Assembly: GCF_017304615.1 (NCBI RefSeq)
Contig: NZ_JAFKLZ010000001.1
Location: 1,240,001 to 1,304,000 of the forward strand
Source of the DNA: Sphingomonas sp.
GTDB taxonomy: Bacteria > Pseudomonadota > Alphaproteobacteria > Sphingomonadales > Sphingomonadaceae
Reading direction: 5' to 3'
Length of the DNA: 64,000 nucleotides
Each line of letters opens with the position of its first letter. Position 1 is the stretch's first letter. Of this stretch, positions 30,882-38,974 are shown piece by piece. The notes below the pieces were generated by a model. It was not told the origin of the DNA. It saw only the letters and a program-made list of their open reading frames with translations, and made no database searches. The position numbers and the translations under genes are program-made.

Positions 30882-32348
30882 ATGGCCACGATGACCAATG
30901 CCGATGTCGCCGGCGCCGCCGCCGCGTTGAAGAACGCCCTCGCCCGCCGTGACCGGGCGGAAACCAATCGAGTGGTTGCCGCAATGCTCGACGGCCAGGC
31001 GCCGCTCGGGGCGAAATGGGGCGAAATATCGCGGCTGATGCAGGTCAGCGGCGAGTTCTCCCTCGCCCATCGCGCGATCGACGCTTACGTCGCCGCATCG
31101 CCAGACAAGGCGAGAGCGCTCTACGCGAAGGTCGTGCTCTACACTCAGTCGGGCCAGTTGCAGGAGGCGCACGACCTGCTGAAGACCCTGCCCACGGACG
31201 TGCCTGACCCTGGCGGCCACGCCTACGTGCTTGGCAACACCGCGATGACCCTCGGGCGCGTGCAGGAGGCGAGCGATTATCTCGCGACGGCGCTCAAGCA
31301 CCGCCCCGGCTGGGGTCCCGCCTGGCTGTCGCTATCGACCGCGGTCAATCTCGCCGATAGCCCGTTCGGCGAGCAGTTGCTGGCCGAGGAAACCATCGCC
31401 CAACGCCAGGGGCCGGCCGACCTCGCCCGCTATTATTACGCGCTCGGCAAGCTCCATGCCGATCGCAAGGACCACGACGCCACCTTCGCCGCCTTCGCGC
31501 GCGGCGCCGAACTGCTCCGCGCGGAAACGCCCTATAGCCGCGCCGGCGACGAAGCAAATTCGCGCGAGGCGATGACCGGGTACCCCGCCGGTTTCATCGA
31601 GCGGCTGAACGAGCAGGTCAGCGTCGACACCAGCCGCCCGATCTTCGTCACCGGCCTCCCCCGCTCCGGCACGACGCTCGTCGAACAGATCCTTGCCAGC
31701 CATAGCGCAGTCGCGGACGGTGGCGAGCTCAACATCATCCAGCACGTCGCGGTCGCGGCGGGCGGCGTGTCGGGAGAGCATCTCGAAAAGTATCTCGCCG
31801 GCAACGGCAAGGTGGACACGCTCGCCGACCTATACCTCCATTTACTCGCCGAACGCATGGGGCCGGCGGGGCGGATCGTCGACAAGTCGATCGACGTCAG
31901 CCGTTGCCTCGGTCTGATCGCCAGCACGCTGCCCGACGCGCCGTTGATCTGGATGCGGCGCGACCCGCTCGATTGTGCCTGGTCGTGCTTCCGTACCTTC
32001 TTCATCCACGGCGTCGCGTGGAGCTACGACCTCGCCGACATTGCGCAGCACTTCATGCTCGAGGACGCGCTTTGCGCCTTCTGGCAGGAGCGGCTCGGCG
32101 ACCGGTTGCTGGTCGTACCCTATACCGACCTGGTCGAGGACCCGGAGACCTGGACGCGTCGGCTGCTCGACCATTGCGGACTCGCCGAGGAGGCCGGTGC
32201 GTTCGCGCCGCACCTGACCGAACGCCGCGTCGCCACCGCCAGCGCACTTCAGGTCCGCCGCCCGATCAACCGGGACGGCCTGAACGTCGCTGCCCCCTAC
32301 CGCGAGCAGCTGCAGCCGTTCATCGACACCTATCGCCCGATCGCGTGA
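30882..32348 (+). CDS. TPR-repeat sulfotransferase
   Basis: 488 aa. N-terminal half consists of TPR-like helices (about 1-235); the C-terminal half is a sulfotransferase with the 5'-PAPS loop FVTGLPRSGTTLVEQIL at about residues 254-270 and a second phosphate-binding motif in IWMRRDPLDCAWSCFRTFF. No signal peptide, so it is cytoplasmic. ATG at 30882 with AGGAG 6 bases upstream. It transfers sulfate from PAPS to a carbohydrate or protein tyrosine; the acceptor is unknown. It is surrounded by PEP-CTERM genes, which often co-occur with exopolysaccharide loci, so a surface glycan is a reasonable guess. Confidence 0.88.
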   Translation: MATMTNADVAGAAAALKNALARRDRAETNRVVAAMLDGQAPLGAKWGEISRLMQVSGEFSLAHRAIDAYVAASPDKARALYAKVVLYTQSGQLQEAHDLLKTLPTDVPDPGGHAYVLGNTAMTLGRVQEASDYLATALKHRPGWGPAWLSLSTAVNLADSPFGEQLLAEETIAQRQGPADLARYYYALGKLHADRKDHDATFAAFARGAELLRAETPYSRAGDEANSREAMTGYPAGFIERLNEQVSVDTSRPIFVTGLPRSGTTLVEQILASHSAVADGGELNIIQHVAVAAGGVSGEHLEKYLAGNGKVDTLADLYLHLLAERMGPAGRIVDKSIDVSRCLGLIASTLPDAPLIWMRRDPLDCAWSCFRTFFIHGVAWSYDLADIAQHFMLEDALCAFWQERLGDRLLVVPYTDLVEDPETWTRRLLDHCGLAEEAGAFAPHLTERRVATASALQVRRPINRDGLNVAAPYREQLQPFIDTYRPIA

Positions 32349-32381
32349 AAAAAGGCCGCAGCGAAAAGCCTCGCTGCGGCC
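32348..32381. terminator. Bidirectional stem-loop between sulfotransferase and PEP-CTERM genes
   Basis: 11-bp perfect stem GGCCGCAGCGA / TCGCTGCGGCC (32354-32381) with a 6-base loop. The A-run at 32348-32353 gives a T-tail on the minus strand, so it mainly terminates the PEP-CTERM gene; it also sits right after the sulfotransferase stop. Confidence 0.75.
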
Positions 32382-32411
32382 CTTGATCGGAACCCGAGAG
32401 CTCCCCGCCCG

Positions 32412-33125
32412 TCAGGCAGCGAACGTCACCGCCGCGCGACGACGATGGCGCAGCGACGCGCCCATCATACCGAATCCCACGATCATCAGCGCCCAGGTCG
32501 CCGGCTCCGGCACCGCGGCCACGTCGAACGAGACGTTGTCGAAATATTGCGAGGCGACGCCGCTCGCCGGCGCGAATAGGCGAGTAGCCTGCAGCGACAG
32601 CGTATGCTGGCCGGCGCTCAGCGTGGTGGTGAAGTTCAGCGTGTTGCGCAGCGTGATCGGGCCGCCCGCGACATCGCCGAAGTCATAACTGGCGAGCACG
32701 ACGCCGTCGACCAGCACGCTCATCAGGCCGACGCCCAGCGCGCCGCTGCTGCGGGTATAGTAAGCCGCGATGTCCGCGCTGAACGTCGCGACACCACCGG
32801 CCGTGGTGAAGATCTGCGACACGCCGCCACCTTCGCCGGGATTCGAATTGTAGGGTCCGTTGATCTTGCCGGCGTTGAGGAACAGCGCGTTCGACGCGCC
32901 CGATCCGGTCGTGTTGAACGAAACGACCGACGCGCTCTGCGGCTGCGCCTGGGTCGGCGTGCTCGGCGTCGCGGCGATCGTGCCGTTGGCCGTGGTATAG
33001 GAGGTCCAGCCGGTCAGGCCGTTCTCGAAATTACCGTTGATCAGGACCGGACCGGCGTGCGCGACGCCGACCGACGATGTGGCGAACACGACGGCGGCCG
33101 ACAGCTTGGCAAAACTCTTGTTCAT
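32412..33125 (-). CDS. PEP-CTERM surface protein with a lectin-like beta domain
   Basis: 237 aa. ATG at 33125 gives signal peptide MNKSFAKLSAAVVFATSSVGVAHA after a purine-rich RBS. The mature part begins LINGNFENGLTGWT and ends YFDNVSFDVA, the pattern of carbohydrate-binding jelly-roll domains found in many PEP-CTERM proteins. C-terminal sorting signal [21 protein letters not shown] with basic tail RHRRR. Likely exported and anchored through exosortase; ligand unknown. Distinct in sequence from the two metalloproteases. Confidence 0.85.
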   Translation of the reverse strand: MNKSFAKLSAAVVFATSSVGVAHAGPVLINGNFENGLTGWTSYTTANGTIAATPSTPTQAQPQSASVVSFNTTGSGASNALFLNAGKINGPYNSNPGEGGGVSQIFTTAGGVATFSADIAAYYTRSSGALGVGLMSVLVDGVVLASYDFGDVAGGPITLRNTLNFTTTLSAGQHTLSLQATRLFAPASGVASQYFDNVSFDVAAVPEPATWALMIVGFGMMGASLRHRRRAAVTFAA

Positions 33126-33262
33126 GAAACTCTTCCCCGTTTTCAAGGCGAGCAGACGGGACCGCCGGCACAGGGTGCCCGGCGACCCGAATGATCGATG
33201 ATTGGCATACTACCCACGGCCCGCTGCCGCCGACCGTCTCCCGGCGCGTATCGGCGCCTCGT

Positions 33263-33278
33263 GACTCATTAATGAGTC
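33263..33278. promoter_or_regulatory. 16-bp perfect palindrome between PEP-CTERM and M28 genes
   Basis: GACTCATTAATGAGTC, about 138 bp upstream of the PEP-CTERM ATG. The distance is large but no other gene is near on that side; the M28 gene ends at 33333. Candidate operator. Confidence 0.4.
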
Positions 33279-33332
33279 TTTAGTGACGTTTCCGCGATCG
33301 GTGACGAACCGCTTCGTTCTGGCACAGATCGC

Positions 33333-35021
33333 TCAGTGATCGGTGCTGTAGGCCGCGATGCTCGGCGCGATCGGATCGAGCAGCACCCAGAGCGCGATTC
33401 CCACCGCCGCCGCAAGCAATAGACCGCTGATCAGCGTCGCGCGGCGGCTATCCGCCTCCGGCATCAGCGGCAGCAGCAGGACGGTCGAAACCGCCAGCGG
33501 CATCGCGGCGATCATCGGCGTTTTCGGTCCGACTGCCTGAAGCAGGAAAAAGCCGAAGCCGAGCATGTAGCCGACCCCCAGCATCGCGGCGACCACAACG
33601 GCGACCGTCCCGATTGCCGGCACATATCGCCGCACCGCCAGCGCCAACCCGCCGAGCATCAGCGGCACGGCGATCGGATAGGCCGCAGTCGGCGCGGTCG
33701 CCTGCATGAACAGGCCGAGCAGGAGCAACGGCAACGCGGCGCCGAAGACTCCCGCGGCATCGGTCGGCAGCCAGCGGCGGAACAAGGCTAGCGCGGCAAG
33801 GCAGACCAGCAGCGCCTGCCCCTCCAGCCGCGGGATCGCCGCGAGCCGGTCGTAATAGTTGGTCGCTCCGCCCGCGCCCGACACGATATTGACGAGATAC
33901 AACGCGAGGCCTGCCACCACCGTCAGCGCGAGCAGGGTCCCTGCCCCGCGCACCGACTCGCCGATCGTCCCCCTCCCCCACGCTGCGACGGCGTAACCCG
34001 CCGCGCCGAGCGCCAGGATCAGCCATCCGACCGCCGCCGCATAGCTCACGAACACCAGCCCGAACGCATCGAAGAACACGCTGTCCGCCGCCTTGCCCGG
34101 CAGCGTCGGCGCGGCGAGCAGCCCGCGCGTCAGGCCGAGCACTTGCCGTCCCATGTCCTGCAAGGCGCCCTGATCGAGCGCGTCGGGGGTCGCCAGCGGC
34201 GAGTGATAGAGTTGCGGCCGTCCGATAAACGCGAAATTGAACCCCGGCACGCCGAGTTTCTTGGCGACGGTATAGTCGGTCGAATTGGGCAGCTTCTTGT
34301 AAACGAACACGCTGAGCGATGTGGCGACCGGTCGCGCCACGCTGCGTCCGAACAAGTCCATCATCGCGCCGTTGTCGCTGCCCGTTTCGAACATCGACGC
34401 GCGCCCGCCGCCACCACGAGTCTCCAGGTTGACGATGACGCCGACGCGGGCGCGACGCGGATCGCTCGCGAAAAAGACCTTCGCCCCTTCCAGCCCGAGT
34501 TCCTCGCCGTCGCTCAACAGCACGATCAGGTCGCGCGCCGGCTGGCCCTGCGCCCGGATCGCGCGCACCGTCTCGAGAATGGAGGCGACCCCGGCGCCGT
34601 CATCGGCCGCGCCGGGCGAGCCCCACACGCTGTCATGATGCGCCATCAGCAACACCGCTGGCAGCGACCGGTCGCGCCCCGGCAGCACCGCGACGATGTT
34701 GGTCAGCGGCGGCGTGACGCTCGACTTGTTCCAGTTCGACAGACGCTTGGCCGCCGCCTCGCTCATCGTGCCGGTCGGCGTATCGACCGTCATCCCGAGC
34801 GATCGCAGTCGCGCGATCAAATAGGCACGGAGCGCCGCGTTCTCTCCGCTGCCCGTCGGGTGAGGCGCGCGGCCTATCTCTCGGACATCGGCCATCGCCC
34901 GCGTCGCCGAGAAAGCGGTCGCCGGTGCATCGCCGCCAAGCGGACTCGGCGGAGTCGTCGCAACGATCGCCAGCGCTACCGCACCGATGACCGCAAGCAC
35001 CAAGGCCAGCCAGTTCCGCAT
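33333..35021 (-). CDS. M28-family metallopeptidase with C-terminal membrane domain
   Basis: 562 aa. One N-terminal membrane helix or uncleaved signal (about 3-24), then a periplasmic M28 aminopeptidase-like domain whose zinc ligands can be placed: H and D in MAHHDSVWGSPGAADDGAG, Glu-Glu in DGEELGLEG, a ligand in NLETRGGGG, and His in YHSPLATPD. The last ~270 residues contain about eight hydrophobic helices, as in FXNA/Fxna-like M28 proteins. ATG 35021 is favoured by GGGAGGGG spacing over a GTG two codons upstream. Likely trims peptides at the outer face of the inner membrane; substrate unknown. Confidence 0.88.
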   Translation of the reverse strand: MRNWLALVLAVIGAVALAIVATTPPSPLGGDAPATAFSATRAMADVREIGRAPHPTGSGENAALRAYLIARLRSLGMTVDTPTGTMSEAAAKRLSNWNKSSVTPPLTNIVAVLPGRDRSLPAVLLMAHHDSVWGSPGAADDGAGVASILETVRAIRAQGQPARDLIVLLSDGEELGLEGAKVFFASDPRRARVGVIVNLETRGGGGRASMFETGSDNGAMMDLFGRSVARPVATSLSVFVYKKLPNSTDYTVAKKLGVPGFNFAFIGRPQLYHSPLATPDALDQGALQDMGRQVLGLTRGLLAAPTLPGKAADSVFFDAFGLVFVSYAAAVGWLILALGAAGYAVAAWGRGTIGESVRGAGTLLALTVVAGLALYLVNIVSGAGGATNYYDRLAAIPRLEGQALLVCLAALALFRRWLPTDAAGVFGAALPLLLLGLFMQATAPTAAYPIAVPLMLGGLALAVRRYVPAIGTVAVVVAAMLGVGYMLGFGFFLLQAVGPKTPMIAAMPLAVSTVLLLPLMPEADSRRATLISGLLLAAAVGIALWVLLDPIAPSIAAYSTDH

Positions 35022-35137
35022 CGCCACCCCTCCCGTTTGGGCCGGACGTTACGAGGCGCGGTCGTAATGAGCAACAAACGCCTCCGCTTCGGTCGCAAGA
35101 CCTTGTCCTGCGAACCGCGAGCGCCGATCACGCGGAC

Positions 35138-35668
35138 ATGGATACGCCCGCCGACCGCGACGATACGACCACCGCATCGGATCTGGTCCGCCGTTTCGGC
35201 CTGTGGAGCGAACGCGCGACGCGGGAGCCGGTCTATATCCTGCGCCACGGGCGGCCCCGGCTAATCCTGGCGTCTGTCGAACTGATCGAGATGCTGTGCC
35301 AGCCGCGCGAGGAGGAGGAAGACCAAGCCTCGCTCGACGAGACCTTCGCCATGTCGCGCGGGGCGGCGATCGCGCGAATCGACCGCTATGGCTTCCTCGA
35401 TGGACCCCACACCGCGCTCGCCGCCCTGACCGGGATCGGGGTTTCGATGCTGTCGAGCCTGCGCTTTGTCGCCTTGTTCTCGATCCAGTCGCGCCGCGCC
35501 GTTGCCGACCTGATCGCCGCCGTCGGCGAGGACGGACAGCCTCGCTCCGGTTCAGGCCGACTGCTGACCGAGGCGGGGGACGCGCGCCAGGTGACGGTCG
35601 CCTTCGCTCCCCGCCGCCGCGACTCCGCGATCGACGGAGTCGTCGCGCTGATCCTCGCGACCAACTGA
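35138..35668 (+). CDS. Phd/YefM-like domain joined to a PAS-like domain
   Basis: 176 aa. Residues about 14-55 read like a Phd/YefM antitoxin DNA-binding domain (ASDLVRRFGLWSERATREPV, then YILRHGRPRLILASVELIEML). Residues about 80-176 follow a PAS-like pattern: IDRYGFLDGPHTALAALTGI, a basic helix, then a Gly-rich turn and strands ending DGVVALILATN. No toxin gene is beside it. Assignment is by eye from motif patterns; a sensor-regulator role is inferred. It is divergent from the M28 gene across 116 bp. Confidence 0.55.
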   Translation: MDTPADRDDTTTASDLVRRFGLWSERATREPVYILRHGRPRLILASVELIEMLCQPREEEEDQASLDETFAMSRGAAIARIDRYGFLDGPHTALAALTGIGVSMLSSLRFVALFSIQSRRAVADLIAAVGEDGQPRSGSGRLLTEAGDARQVTVAFAPRRRDSAIDGVVALILATN

Positions 35669-35783
35669 TCCGTCGCCGAGACAAGTTGTTACATGTTTAA
35701 GACCGCATAAACCGGGTCTTTACGCGCTTCGGTATATTCCTCGGCCCCAGATAGTCGCGAAATCAATGCATAGTTGGGGTGCC

Positions 35784-36449
35784 ATGCCAGTCGAAACCGT
35801 CCCGTTCGATCGCCAAAGCGGTAGTTGGAGCGTACTCGCCGCGCTGGCCGACGCCGACGGCAGCGCGCGTCATCCCTTCGTCCAGGCCATCAGCGCGCGC
35901 GACGCGGCGACTCGTGACCTGGCCGATGCGATCCACTTGCTCTGCGCGCTGCATGGGCGGCATCCCGGCGTCATCGACTACGCCCTGACCCATGGCCCCA
36001 GCGTCGCAGCCGAGTCCTGGCTCGAGGAAGCGGCAAGCGCTTTTGCCGAGGAGCGCGCATTGCTCGCAAAGCTCACCGCCGCCGCTGGCCCTATCCCCTC
36101 GACCCCTGGCCAGGCCGAATCCGAAGCGGCGGTAGCCCACCAGATCCGCGCCCTGGACATGCTCGCCCAGTCGGACCGCACCGGATGCGCGGTGGGCGCG
36201 GCGATCGCGCTGGTCCTCGACTGGCGCGTGGTTCGCGATGTGCTGGACGCCGCCGCGACGCGCGCCGGCCTTCCCGTTCCCGCCTCTTCGCTGCCGATAG
36301 AAGCCGACACCGCTACGCTAGCCGCGACACTGGCCGCCGACGCGGCGGTGGAACGCGCGATGAGCTTCGGCGCGCAGCAATTGCTCGCGCAGCATCGCGC
36401 GCTGTGGGATCTGGCCGAAGCCCGCAAGAGTGCGCGCGACCGGCATTGA
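35784..36449 (+). CDS. Unknown soluble helical protein
   Basis: 221 aa from the ATG at 35784, which has GGGG 8 bases upstream; an in-frame ATG at 35766 has no such site. Almost entirely alpha-helical and Ala-rich, no membrane helix or signal peptide. Sequence features: HLLCALHGRHPGVIDYAL, SWLEEAASAFAEERALL, GAAIALVLDWRVVRDVLD. I do not recognise the family; similar proteins seem confined to sphingomonads, from memory rather than search. It stands 85 bp before moxR on the same strand, so it may share its transcript. Confidence 0.65.
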   Translation: MPVETVPFDRQSGSWSVLAALADADGSARHPFVQAISARDAATRDLADAIHLLCALHGRHPGVIDYALTHGPSVAAESWLEEAASAFAEERALLAKLTAAAGPIPSTPGQAESEAAVAHQIRALDMLAQSDRTGCAVGAAIALVLDWRVVRDVLDAAATRAGLPVPASSLPIEADTATLAATLAADAAVERAMSFGAQQLLAQHRALWDLAEARKSARDRH

Positions 36450-36534
36450 GGTTCGGCGCCGGGCGCACCCGCGCTTGCCTTTCGCGACCAGCTAAGCAAA
36501 GCAAACCCGACATTCGAAAAGTCGAGGATTGAGC

Positions 36535-37392
36535 ATGATTCGCTTCGCCGGCACCGAAAGCTACGTTGCGACCAACGACCTGAAGGTCGCCGTCAACGCC
36601 GCGGTGACATTGCGCCGGCCGTTGCTGGTGAAGGGCGAACCGGGTACCGGCAAGACCGTCCTCGCCTATGAGATCGCCAAGGCCGTCAACGCGCCGCTGA
36701 TCGAGTGGAACGTCAAGTCGACCACCAAGGCGCAACAGGGCCTGTACGAATATGACGCGGTCGCCCGCCTGCGCGACGGCCAGCTTGGCGACGAGCGCGT
36801 CCACGACATCGCAAACTACATCCGCAAGGGTAAGTTGTGGGAGGCGTTCACGGCGCCGCAGGTCCCCGTCCTGCTGATCGACGAGATCGACAAGGCCGAT
36901 ATCGAATTCCCCAACGACTTGCTCCAGGAACTCGATCGCATGGAATTCCATGTCTACGAGACCAAGGAGACCGTGCGCGCCGCCGAGCGCCCGATCGTCG
37001 TCATCACCAGCAACAACGAAAAGGAACTGCCCGACGCGTTCCTGCGCCGCTGCTTCTTCCACTACATCAAGTTCCCCGACAGGGACACGATGCAAGCCAT
37101 TGTCGACGTTCACTTTCCCGGCATCCAGAAGATCCTGGTGTCGAAGGCGATGGACATTTTCTACGACGTCCGCGACGTGCCCGGCCTCAAGAAGAAACCA
37201 TCGACCAGCGAGTTGCTCGACTGGCTGAAGCTGCTCCTCCACGAGGACATGCCGCTCGACGTGCTCCAGAACCGCGACCCGACCAAGGCGATCCCGCCCC
37301 TGCACGGCGCATTGCTCAAGAACGAACAGGACGTGATGCTGTTCGAGCGCCTCGCGTTCATGGCCAAGCGGCAGCAGGGCGGGCCGCGCTGA
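36535..37392 (+). CDS. MoxR-family AAA+ ATPase
   Basis: 285 aa. Walker A GEPGTGKT at about residues 36-43, Walker B VLLIDEIDKAD, sensor ATSNNE-like (VITSNNEKELPDAFLRR). ATG at 36535 with GAGG 7 bases upstream. MoxR ATPases act as chaperones with VWA-domain partners; here a CoxE-type VWA gene lies three genes downstream. The intervening DUF817 and CHAP genes make this an unusual MoxR group. Confidence 0.92.
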   Translation: MIRFAGTESYVATNDLKVAVNAAVTLRRPLLVKGEPGTGKTVLAYEIAKAVNAPLIEWNVKSTTKAQQGLYEYDAVARLRDGQLGDERVHDIANYIRKGKLWEAFTAPQVPVLLIDEIDKADIEFPNDLLQELDRMEFHVYETKETVRAAERPIVVITSNNEKELPDAFLRRCFFHYIKFPDRDTMQAIVDVHFPGIQKILVSKAMDIFYDVRDVPGLKKKPSTSELLDWLKLLLHEDMPLDVLQNRDPTKAIPPLHGALLKNEQDVMLFERLAFMAKRQQGGPR

Positions 37393-37402
37393 GCCCTTCG
37401 TC

Positions 37403-37485
37403 ATGCCGGGGTTGTCCCGGCATCTGCATTGCCACAATCAACGACTTCGCAGGTGGCGCGGCGGACCCCGGCACAGGGCCGGGGT
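37403..37485. repeat. Paired-hairpin dispersed repeat between moxR and DUF817 genes
   Basis: ATGCCGGG-gttgt-CCCGGCAT (37403-37423) and ACCCCGGC-acagg-GCCGGGGT (37465-37485): two 8-bp stems with 5-base loops, same plan as the elements at 6321 and 44526. Confidence 0.75.
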
Positions 37486-37500
37486 GACGAAGGAGTCGGG

Positions 37501-38358
37501 ATGAGCGATCCGAACAACGTAAAGGGCGCCACGCGCTTCGCCCGTGTCCGTGCAGCGCTCGAGGCGCGGACGCCCCGGGCCGGATGGCGGCTGTGGATAT
37601 ACGAATTCCTGCTGTTCGGGTTCAAGCAGGGCTGGGCGTGCCTGTTCGGCGCGCTGATGCTCGCGCTGCTGCTCGGCACACATTTCTTCTATCCGGCCGA
37701 CGCCCCGCTCGCCCGCAACGATTTTCTGACGATCATGGCGGTGCTGATCCAGGCGGGCATGCTCGCTTTCCGGCTGGAGAATTGGGAGGAGGCGAAGGTC
37801 ATCCTCGCCTTCCACGTCACAGGCACGATCATGGAGCAGTTCAAGACGCGCTCGGGATCCTGGAACTATGCCGATGGCGGCGTGCTACACATCGGCATGG
37901 TGCCGCTCTATTCGGGGTTCATGTACGCCGCGGTGGGCAGCTACATCGCCCGCGTCTGGCGCATCTTCCGCTTTCGCTTCGAGCCCTATCCGCCGCTCTG
38001 GACGACGATCGTGCTGGCTGTCGCGATCTATATCAATTTCTTCGCGCACCATTGGCTGCCCGACATCCGGCTCGGCCTGTTTGCGGCGACCGCCCTGCTG
38101 TTCTGGCGCACCCAGGTCTATTTCACCGTCTGGCGAGCCGAGCGCCGCATGCCGCTTCTCGTCGGCTGGTTCCTGGTCGCCTTGTTCATCTGGTTCGCGG
38201 AAAATATCGGTACTTTCGCGCATGCCTGGTCCTACCCCAACCAGCGCAAAGGCTGGGAACTGGTCAGCCCGGCCAAGCTCGGCGCATGGTATCTGCTGAT
38301 GATCATTTCGTTCGTGATGGTCTCGCTGGTCCACGGCCGGAAATCGCCGCGCGAATAA
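37501..38358 (+). CDS. DUF817 integral membrane protein
   Basis: 285 aa, eight or more membrane helices from about residue 40 on. ATG at 37501 with AGGAG 5 bases upstream; longer frames are repeat sequence. Typical DUF817 segments: FLLFGFKQGWACLFGALMLA, FHVTGTIMEQFKTRSGSW, FAENIGTFAHAWSYPNQ. Function unknown. It lies between moxR and the CHAP/VWA genes; whether it belongs with them functionally is open. Confidence 0.88.
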   Translation: MSDPNNVKGATRFARVRAALEARTPRAGWRLWIYEFLLFGFKQGWACLFGALMLALLLGTHFFYPADAPLARNDFLTIMAVLIQAGMLAFRLENWEEAKVILAFHVTGTIMEQFKTRSGSWNYADGGVLHIGMVPLYSGFMYAAVGSYIARVWRIFRFRFEPYPPLWTTIVLAVAIYINFFAHHWLPDIRLGLFAATALLFWRTQVYFTVWRAERRMPLLVGWFLVALFIWFAENIGTFAHAWSYPNQRKGWELVSPAKLGAWYLLMIISFVMVSLVHGRKSPRE

Positions 38359-38395
38359 TCATCCTTTAACTGCGTTGCCGTAACGTCGGCGGGTC

Positions 38396-38947
38396 ATGCG
38401 GGGTGGAACTATCTTCGGCGGAATGCTTGCGGCGATGCTGGCCGGCGCGGTTGCGTTGCCGGCGCAGGCCGCGTCTTTGCTCGATTATGTTGGCCAGTGC
38501 GTGCCCTTCGCGCGCGCCGCTTCCGGCATCCAGATCTACGGCGACGCCTGGACGTGGTGGGACCAGGCGGAGGGCCGCTATCAGCGCGGCGAGACGCCCA
38601 GGGTTGGGTCGGTCATGGCGTTCGCGAAGCAGGACCGCCTGCCGCTCGGCCATGTCGCCGTCGTCAGCCGGATCGTCGATGGCCGCGTGCTGATGCTGAC
38701 GCACGCCAACTGGTCGCGTCAGAACGGCGAGCGCGGCCATGCCGAACAGGACGTCACGGTCTATGACGTCAGCCGCGACAATGATTGGAGCGAAGTCCGC
38801 GTCTGGTATCGCGACAATGACGGGCTGGGTAGCACGACCTATCGTGTCAACGGCTTTATCTATCCCGACCGCAAGACCAGGACGGCCCCGGAACTGACCG
38901 CGAAACAGCCCGACTATGTCGGCGCGCTGATCGACGCCTATCGCTGA
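38396..38947 (+). CDS. Secreted CHAP-domain protein
   Basis: 183 aa. Signal peptide MRGGTIFGGMLAAMLAGAVALPAQA, then a CHAP amidase/peptidase domain: catalytic Cys in YVGQCVPFARAASGI, His in LGHVAVVSRIV, and a polar third residue (Asn in THANWS). CHAP enzymes cut peptidoglycan cross-links or amide bonds. Sphingomonads have several such proteins of unknown target. It starts 37 bp after the DUF817 stop and ends 27 bp before the VWA gene, so all lie on one likely transcript. Confidence 0.85.
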   Translation: MRGGTIFGGMLAAMLAGAVALPAQAASLLDYVGQCVPFARAASGIQIYGDAWTWWDQAEGRYQRGETPRVGSVMAFAKQDRLPLGHVAVVSRIVDGRVLMLTHANWSRQNGERGHAEQDVTVYDVSRDNDWSEVRVWYRDNDGLGSTTYRVNGFIYPDRKTRTAPELTAKQPDYVGALIDAYR

Positions 38948-38974
38948 GGCGAAACGCGCGTTACGCTGGCGCGC

